A stretch of DNA of 64,000 nucleotides from Buchnera aphidicola (Sarucallis kahawaluokalani) (GTDB lineage Bacteria; Pseudomonadota; Gammaproteobacteria; Enterobacterales; Enterobacteriaceae): positions 89,605-153,604 of the forward strand of contig NZ_CP032999.1 of assembly GCF_005080725.1 (NCBI RefSeq), read 5' to 3'. This document shows, in pieces, positions 58,748-64,000 of this stretch. Under the pieces are notes generated by a model. The model searched no databases. It was not told the DNA's origin and saw only the letters and a program-made list of their open reading frames with translations. Numbering within the stretch: the stretch's first letter is position 1; every line of letters starts with the position of its first letter. Both the position numbers and the translations under genes were made by a program.

Positions 58748-59377
58748 TTATTTTTTAAAAGGCCAACCACCTAATTTTTTCCATTTATTAACTAGTGTAC
58801 AAAATAAATTAGCAGTTTTTAAAGTATCATATAGAGCGGAATGCGCTTTTTGATTATTAAATGGTAAACCAATTGTCTGACATGCTTTTGCTAGTACTGT
58901 TTGTCCTGTTATTACTCCACTGAGTGTTGCTGTATCAAAAGTTACAAAAGGATGAAACAGATTGTTATTAATATTACATCTTTTTATTGCAGCCATAAGA
59001 AAACTATGATCAAAATGTGCATTATGTGCTACTATAATACTTTTTTTACATAGATTAAATTTCATTTCTTGATATACTATATCAAATATAAAATTTAAAG
59101 CTTCTTTTTCGTATATTGCTCGTCGTAATGGTTGAAATGGATTGATTTTATTTAGTAATAATGATTGTGTATCAATCAGAGATCCTGAAAATGGTTTGAT
59201 ATGTAAATGTATTATATTTGATTTTTTTAACCAACCCGATTGATCCATTTTTAAAGTTATAATTGCTATTTCTAATAACGCATGAATCTTATGGTTAAAT
59301 CCGGTTGTTTCAATGTCTACTACTACAGGATAAAATTTTCTAAATCTGTGGTTTAATTGGTTATATTTATCGTTCAT
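58748..59377 (-). CDS. rnt: Ribonuclease T
   Basis: 3'-5' exoribonuclease of the DEDD family that matures tRNA, 5S and other stable RNA ends. It is 209 residues (E. coli 215). Catalytic motifs: Asp and Glu in [12 protein letters not shown], Asp in [10 protein letters not shown], and His/Asp in [12 protein letters not shown]. The retention of a maturation exonuclease fits a genome that must trim its tRNA and 23S ends. A 9-bp A/T hairpin (59394-59418) lies just upstream of the start. Confidence 0.96.
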   Translation of the reverse strand: MNDKYNQLNHRFRKFYPVVVDIETTGFNHKIHALLEIAIITLKMDQSGWLKKSNIIHLHIKPFSGSLIDTQSLLLNKINPFQPLRRAIYEKEALNFIFDIVYQEMKFNLCKKSIIVAHNAHFDHSFLMAAIKRCNINNNLFHPFVTFDTATLSGVITGQTVLAKACQTIGLPFNNQKAHSALYDTLKTANLFCTLVNKWKKLGGWPFKK

Positions 59378-59843
59378 ATATTTTTATTATATGTGATATT
59401 TATTTTTTTTAAATATCATATAAAAATAAAATATTTTTATATTATTTTTTTATATTTATAAAAATGATATTATAAAAAATTATTTTTTTATAGCATGAAT
59501 AATATTCATAAGATTCAAAACTTAATATTGTAATTTGATATAAGTATATGTGATTTATTCTTTATAAGAATGATGTTTTTCATTTTTTGGAATATTATTT
59601 ACTTTATTCGAAAATACGTATGACTATAATTTATTAATAGTAAATATTTTAATTTATTTTTATATATATTATGTAAAATATTTTTATTATCTATTTTTTT
59701 TTATTTTTTTTTAGAAAATTTGTAAATATTTTATTCTTTTGAAGAAATAATATTTTTATGTTGTATTTAGAGTACTTTTATATTTTCATATGAATATTTA
59801 AGTTTAAAGTAGTGATATTTTATAATTATTTTGGAGAGAAATT
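59378..59843. other. Non-coding gap between rnt and ychF
   Basis: 466 bases, the longest gap in the window, almost entirely A/T. It has a 9-bp inverted repeat with an all-T loop next to rnt (TGATATTTA 59394-59402, TAAATATCA 59410-59418) and the ychF ribosome-binding site GGAG (59833-59836). No open frame resembles a known protein. In other Buchnera, as I recall, pth lies here; no motif of it is visible. Probably the remains of a deleted gene plus the ychF promoter. Confidence 0.6.
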
Positions 59844-60914
59844 TTGATTTTGAAATGTGGTATCATAGGATTGCCTAATGTTGGAAAATCTACTTTATTT
59901 AATATTTTAACTAATTCAAATATTCCAGCTAAAAATTTTCCATTTTGTACTATTAAGCCTAATATTGGTGTTGTGCCAGTATTTGATGATCGGTTAAATT
60001 GTATTGCAGATATTATACATCCAGAAAATATTATTAATACTTTTTTGAAATTAATCGATATTGCAGGTTTAGTGAAGGGTGCTTCTAATGGATCAGGTTT
60101 AGGTAATCAATTTCTAAGTAATATACGTCGTGTTGATTTACTTTTTCATGTAGTAAGATGTTTTAATGATCATAATATCTTGCATATTCATAATATTATC
60201 GATCCAATATACGATATTGAAATTGTTAATATGGAATTAATTTTTTCTGATTTACAGTTATGTCAATCAGAAATTTTACGATTAAAAAAAAATAAAATAC
60301 ATAGTAAAAGATTATTAGTTCTTGAATCTTGTTTGGATATTTTGAATAGAGGTGATTTTCTAAGAAAATCTTTATTAAATCGTGAAGATGTATTTTTGGT
60401 TAAAGATATAAATTTTATTACTTTAAAACCAGTAATTTATATAGCAAATATTTCTGAAACTAAAAAGAATAATTTCCCGATAAATAAATTACTACATCAT
60501 ATTCATAAAGAGCATAGTATTTGCATTGTAGTTACAATTTCGAAGGAAATCAAAGATACAGTTTTAAACTGTAATCAGTCAAATAATTTATATTTACAAA
60601 AAAATAAACAATCGATTTTGAATAATATGATTTTTACAGGATATAAATTGCTAAATTTACAAACCTTTTTTACTGTTGGAAAAAAAGAAGTACGGGCCTG
60701 GACTATAAATATTGGAGAAAATAGTATTCAAGCAGCTAGAAAAATACATACAGATTTTCAAAAAGGTTTTATTCGTGCCCAGGTTATTGGATATCATGAT
60801 TTTATTAAATTTCGTGACGAAAAAACATTAAGAAAATTTGGAAAAATTCGATTAGAAGGTAAAAATTATTTAGTAAAAGATGGAGATATTATTAAATTTT
60901 TATTTCATGTATAA
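59844..60914 (+). CDS. ychF: Ribosome-binding ATPase YchF, TTG start
   Basis: Obg-family P-loop ATPase that binds the 70S ribosome. It is 356 residues (E. coli 363). Motifs: GLPNVGKSTLFNIL (P-loop), FPFCTIKPNIGVVPV (switch I region), DIAGLVKGAS (G3), and YIANISE in place of NKxD, typical of this ATP-preferring branch. The C-terminal TGS domain ends EGKNYLVKDGDIIKF. TTG at 59844 has GGAGAG (59833-59838) before it. Followed by a 12-bp hairpin and convergent thrC. Confidence 0.96.
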   Translation: MILKCGIIGLPNVGKSTLFNILTNSNIPAKNFPFCTIKPNIGVVPVFDDRLNCIADIIHPENIINTFLKLIDIAGLVKGASNGSGLGNQFLSNIRRVDLLFHVVRCFNDHNILHIHNIIDPIYDIEIVNMELIFSDLQLCQSEILRLKKNKIHSKRLLVLESCLDILNRGDFLRKSLLNREDVFLVKDINFITLKPVIYIANISETKKNNFPINKLLHHIHKEHSICIVVTISKEIKDTVLNCNQSNNLYLQKNKQSILNNMIFTGYKLLNLQTFFTVGKKEVRAWTINIGENSIQAARKIHTDFQKGFIRAQVIGYHDFIKFRDEKTLRKFGKIRLEGKNYLVKDGDIIKFLFHV

Positions 60915-60926
60915 TACAGATAATTA

Positions 60927-60962
60927 TTTTAGAGAAGATATATTGTATATTCTTCTCTAAAA
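60927..60962. terminator. Bidirectional terminator between ychF and thrC
   Basis: TTTTAGAGAAGA (60927-60938) and TCTTCTCTAAAA (60951-60962) form a perfect 12-bp stem with a 12-base loop. The stem ends in TTTT/AAAA, so each strand has T's at the exit side, the usual form of a terminator serving both ychF and the thr operon. Confidence 0.7.
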
Positions 60963-60973
60963 GTAATATTATT

Positions 60974-62254
60974 TTATGATTTTAAAAATTTTTTTAATTT
61001 TTCAAAATTTGGTTTCATATAATGAGATAATATTGGTAGAGTAGATGGTTCTGCTAATGTTTTTGGTAATGGAATATTTATATTTAGTACTTTATCTATA
61101 ATATTTTTAAATTTTGCTGGATGTGCTGTTCCTAGGAATAATCCAAATTCGTCTTTTTTAATTTGATTTTTTAATAATTGGTAAGCAACTGCTGCATGTG
61201 GTTCAGAAATATATCCTATTTTTTGTAAATCTAATAAAGTTTGAGTAGTGATTTGATCTGATACACTACCAAAACCTAACTTATTTAAATTCCATTTTTT
61301 TCGTGAAAATAATTCTGTGACTCTAGGCCAATTATTTGGGCGACTGATATCCATTGCATTAGATATTGTTGAAATACAGTTATATGGGTTCCATATTCCT
61401 GTTTTTAAAAATCTAGGTACAGTATCATTAGCATTAGTTGCTGCAATAAATGATTGAATTGGTAATCCCATAGATTTTGCTAATAATCCTGCTGTTAAAT
61501 TTCCAAAATTTCCACAAGGTACTGCAATCACTAGTTTTTTTTTTTGTTTTGTCAGTGCGTAAGCTTCAAAAAAATAACATACTTGTGCTAATAATCGACT
61601 AATATTAATTGAATTAGCAGAATTTAGTCCTGTTTCTTGTCGTAACTTATTATCATTAAATGCCTGTTTTACTAATGCTTGACATTCATCGAAACTACCA
61701 TCTATTGCAATAGTTGTAATATTTTCTCCTAATGTACAGAATAATGCTTCTTGTAAGGTACTAATTTTTCCTTTAGGATATAATATAATCACACGTACAT
61801 TTTTTGATTTATAAAATGCATGTGCTACAGCTGCTCCGGTATCTCCCGAAGTGGCAGTAAGTATCGTGGTAGTATTGTTTTTTTTATTTAGATGAGAGAT
61901 AATCTGAGCCATAAATCTAGCTCCGAAATCTTTAAATGCTAGAGTTGGCCCGTGAAATAATTCGCAACATGATATATTTTTAGTTACTGGAACAATTTTT
62001 GGTCCAGGAAAAGAAAAGGCTTGTTTTACATATTTTTTTAATTCGCTAGTTTTAATTTCAGAACCTATTAGAATAGATAATATTTTTACGCTACGTGTTA
62101 AAAAATCCATCTCAATTATTTCTTGTAATTTTTTTTTTGGTATTTTTGGTAAGTTTAGTGGGAAAAATAATCCTTGGTTATTTCCTAAACCCATTTTTAC
62201 TGCTTTTAGAAAATTAATTTGTTCGCAGTAATTTTTTAAATTATATAATTTCAT
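60974..62254 (-). CDS. thrC: Threonine synthase
   Basis: PLP enzyme that makes threonine from phosphohomoserine. It is 426 residues (E. coli 428). The PLP lysine is in GPTLAFKDFGARFMA, the Ser/Gly-rich phosphate site in TATSGDTGAAVAHAF, and AVPCGNFGNLTAGLLAK follows. An in-frame A11 (plus T's 61535-61545) encodes Lys. Last gene of thrABC, five bases after thrB. Threonine is essential for the aphid, so this is a symbiotic function. Confidence 0.97.
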   Translation of the reverse strand: MKLYNLKNYCEQINFLKAVKMGLGNNQGLFFPLNLPKIPKKKLQEIIEMDFLTRSVKILSILIGSEIKTSELKKYVKQAFSFPGPKIVPVTKNISCCELFHGPTLAFKDFGARFMAQIISHLNKKNNTTTILTATSGDTGAAVAHAFYKSKNVRVIILYPKGKISTLQEALFCTLGENITTIAIDGSFDECQALVKQAFNDNKLRQETGLNSANSINISRLLAQVCYFFEAYALTKQKKKLVIAVPCGNFGNLTAGLLAKSMGLPIQSFIAATNANDTVPRFLKTGIWNPYNCISTISNAMDISRPNNWPRVTELFSRKKWNLNKLGFGSVSDQITTQTLLDLQKIGYISEPHAAVAYQLLKNQIKKDEFGLFLGTAHPAKFKNIIDKVLNINIPLPKTLAEPSTLPILSHYMKPNFEKLKKFLKS

Positions 62255-62259
62255 AAATA

Positions 62260-63198
62260 TTAAACCTCAATATTTCTAGCGCCAAGTATGTCTAATTCAC
62301 AAATATGGACGAATCCATTTGCATTTTTTAGGTAATTTTTTTGAAGCCAATGAGATATATTATTAGCAATTGATATTTTATTACATATTACGAAAATTGT
62401 TGGTCCTGATCCAGAAATTCCAAAATTAATCGCTCCAATATTTAATATTTTTTGTTTCATTTCTAAGAAATGAGGAATTAGTTGCATACGATATGGTTCT
62501 GCAATTATATCTTTCATTAATTTTATAGCCAGATTCTCTTGTTGAGTATGTGAAGCATGTATAAAACCTGATAATAATCGACTATGTTCAATACAAGTAT
62601 TTTTATCATATTGCATTGGTAAAATTGATCTAGCAGACGATGTGGAGATGTTAATTCCAGGCCAAGCTACAATCCATATCCAATTTTTAAAAAATGGAAT
62701 TTCTTGACTAATAAAATTATCTTCATTAATTACTAATTGTAGTCCTCCGTAATAAGATGGAGCTACATTATCATAGTGAGGTTCTCCAGATATTTCACCT
62801 TCTATTATTCCCATAATATTTAATAATTCTATTGCATTTAATGGTTTATTAAAAAATTGATTCATAGCCACTAAAGTAGCAACAATAGAGCAAGCACTAG
62901 ATCCTAAACCAGAACCAATGGGCATATTTTTTTCTAAAGTAATTTTTACTGATGTATTGGTTTTGATGATTTTACGAAAATGTTTCCAGCATTTCCAAAC
63001 AATATTTTTTTTCATATTTTTTGGTAATTGAAATGCAAATCTTCCTATATTTTTTATTTTTAAGGTATCACTTGGTGTAATTGTGATGTAATCACCTAAT
63101 GATGTTCCATTTTTTGGTGAAATCGCTGCTCCTAATATGTCAAAACCAACATTGATATTACCAATAGAAGCAGGTGCATAAATTTTTATCATATTCAA
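62260..63198 (-). CDS. thrB: Homoserine kinase
   Basis: GHMP kinase that phosphorylates homoserine. It is 312 residues (E. coli 310). The N-terminal [17 protein letters not shown], the ATP-binding [15 protein letters not shown] and the C-terminal [11 protein letters not shown] are the three family motifs. Lies between thrA and thrC, as in E. coli and Buchnera. Confidence 0.97.
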   Translation of the reverse strand: MNMIKIYAPASIGNINVGFDILGAAISPKNGTSLGDYITITPSDTLKIKNIGRFAFQLPKNMKKNIVWKCWKHFRKIIKTNTSVKITLEKNMPIGSGLGSSACSIVATLVAMNQFFNKPLNAIELLNIMGIIEGEISGEPHYDNVAPSYYGGLQLVINEDNFISQEIPFFKNWIWIVAWPGINISTSSARSILPMQYDKNTCIEHSRLLSGFIHASHTQQENLAIKLMKDIIAEPYRMQLIPHFLEMKQKILNIGAINFGISGSGPTIFVICNKISIANNISHWLQKNYLKNANGFVHICELDILGARNIEV

Positions 63199-63208
63199 TT
63201 CCTAAGCA

Positions 63209-64000
63209 TCATGATAATATTTGTAGTAAATCAGAGAAAATTCCAGCAGCTGTGACATTATTACCTGCGCCATAACCTCTTAATACTAAAGGCATAGGTT
63301 GGTAATATTTGCTATGTATTATTAGTGCATTTTCACCATTTTTTACATTATACAATGGATCGGTTTGATCTATTTCTGTTAATTGAACGCGACAACATCC
63401 TTCTTTTTGAATAGTTCCAATAAATCGTAATACTTTTTTATTATCCTGAGCGTTTTTTATTTTTTTTAAGAAAAATGTATCTAGTTTTTTTAACTCTTTA
63501 AAAAAAATTTTTTCATTTTTTATGTCAAGTAAATGACCTGGTAATATTGGTATAATATTAATATCATTTAATTCTAATTTATATCCTGCTTCACGTGCTA
63601 AAATTAGTATTTTTCGCGCAACATCTATTCCGGATAAATCGTCTTTAGGATTAGGTTCTGTAAATCCTAATTTTTTGGCCATGATAGTAGCTTCTGAAAT
63701 AGATAATCCTTCCTCTAATTTCCCAAATATAAATGATAAAGATCCGGATAATATTCCTCGAAAATTAATTAATTTATCTCCAGAATCAAATAGATTTTTT
63801 AATGTTTTAATAATAGGCAATCCAGCACTAACATTAGTTTCATATAAAAAATTTTTATTTGATTTCATTGAAATTTTTCTAATTTTTGTGTATTTTTCCC
63901 AACTATCAGTGTTAGCTTTTTTATTAGGTGTAACAATGTGAATATTATTTTTTAATATATTATAATATTCATTAGTAATTGTTTGACTAGCTGTACAATC
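63209..64000 (-). CDS. thrA: Bifunctional aspartokinase/homoserine dehydrogenase I, 5' part outside window
   Basis: The visible 263 C-terminal residues belong to the homoserine dehydrogenase domain. The frame is open to the window edge (DCTASQT, then [11 protein letters not shown], at the edge), so the aspartokinase half and the start lie outside; the ATG at 63868 is internal. Motifs [42 protein letters not shown] and [15 protein letters not shown] include the catalytic Lys/Asp region. Stop is ten bases before thrB. Makes homoserine for the threonine branch. Any leader attenuator would be upstream, out of view. Confidence 0.97.
   Translation of the reverse strand, partial: DCTASQTITNEYYNILKNNIHIVTPNKKANTDSWEKYTKIRKISMKSNKNFLYETNVSAGLPIIKTLKNLFDSGDKLINFRGILSGSLSFIFGKLEEGLSISEATIMAKKLGFTEPNPKDDLSGIDVARKILILAREAGYKLELNDINIIPILPGHLLDIKNEKIFFKELKKLDTFFLKKIKNAQDNKKVLRFIGTIQKEGCCRVQLTEIDQTDPLYNVKNGENALIIHSKYYQPMPLVLRGYGAGNNVTAAGIFSDLLQILS

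Noticed and set aside
1-64000. Mobile elements, CRISPR, prophage, horizontally acquired islands
   Set aside because: Every gene has an enterobacterial housekeeping match and no transposase, integrase, repeat-spacer or composition break was seen.

Overview
The window is a gene-dense, extremely AT-rich segment of a reduced gammaproteobacterial insect-endosymbiont chromosome. Almost every gene is a close relative of an Escherichia coli gene. The blocks follow the order known from Buchnera aphidicola of aphids: thrS-infC-rpmI-rplT-pheST, glyQS, rsmA-apaH, ileS-lspA-dapB-carAB, rpsT, dnaKJ, nuoA-N, folC, prs, prfA-prmC, ackA-pta, nrdAB-yfaE, gyrA, a DUF2076 gene, tsaA, ung, grpE, nadK, ssrA, grxD, rnt, ychF and thrABC. 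I therefore read it as a Buchnera lineage. Genes that sit between these in E. coli or in larger Buchnera genomes (ihfA after pheT, apaG, fkpB-ispH-rihC, pth beside ychF) are missing, so this is probably one of the more reduced lineages. I see no mobile element, CRISPR array, rRNA or conventional tRNA gene.

Layout. 1-6.2 kb (+): thrS (5' end outside the window), infC with an ATT start, L35, L20, pheS and pheT. 6.2-9.2 kb (-): glycyl-tRNA synthetase. 9.4-12.3 kb: rplY (+), a DedA-family membrane protein (-), then rsmA-apaH (+). 12.3-21.0 kb (-): ileS-lspA-dapB-carA-carB. 21.2-24.7 kb: rpsT (+) and dnaK-dnaJ (-). 25.0-41.3 kb (+): the complete 13-gene complex I operon, then folC. 41.3-47.8 kb: prs (-), prfA-prmC, ackA-pta (+). 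47.8-54.1 kb (-): nrdA-nrdB-yfaE and gyrA. 54.3-60.9 kb: small genes alternating strand one by one, with tmRNA among them. 61.0-64.0 kb (-): thrA-thrB-thrC, with thrA running off the edge.

The genes fit a host-provisioning lifestyle. thrABC, dapB and carAB feed threonine, lysine and arginine/pyrimidine synthesis. Complex I and acetate-pathway substrate-level phosphorylation supply energy. The remainder is translation, nucleotide and chaperone machinery.

Most informative oddities: ung is split by a frameshift exactly at an 11-A run that one extra transcribed A would repair; several other genes carry in-frame A11-A13 runs; the editing sites of ThrRS and PheRS have lost their catalytic residues while that of IleRS looks intact; grpE has lost its whole C-terminal domain; the regulatory domain of CarB has lost residues of the nucleotide-binding site; NuoM and NuoN, but not NuoL, have lost an antiporter-subunit signature; and six of ten convergent protein-coding gene pairs carry inverted repeats at the junction. 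I found no clearly new multi-gene system. Comparisons with E. coli sequences and residue numbers are from memory, not from an alignment run.
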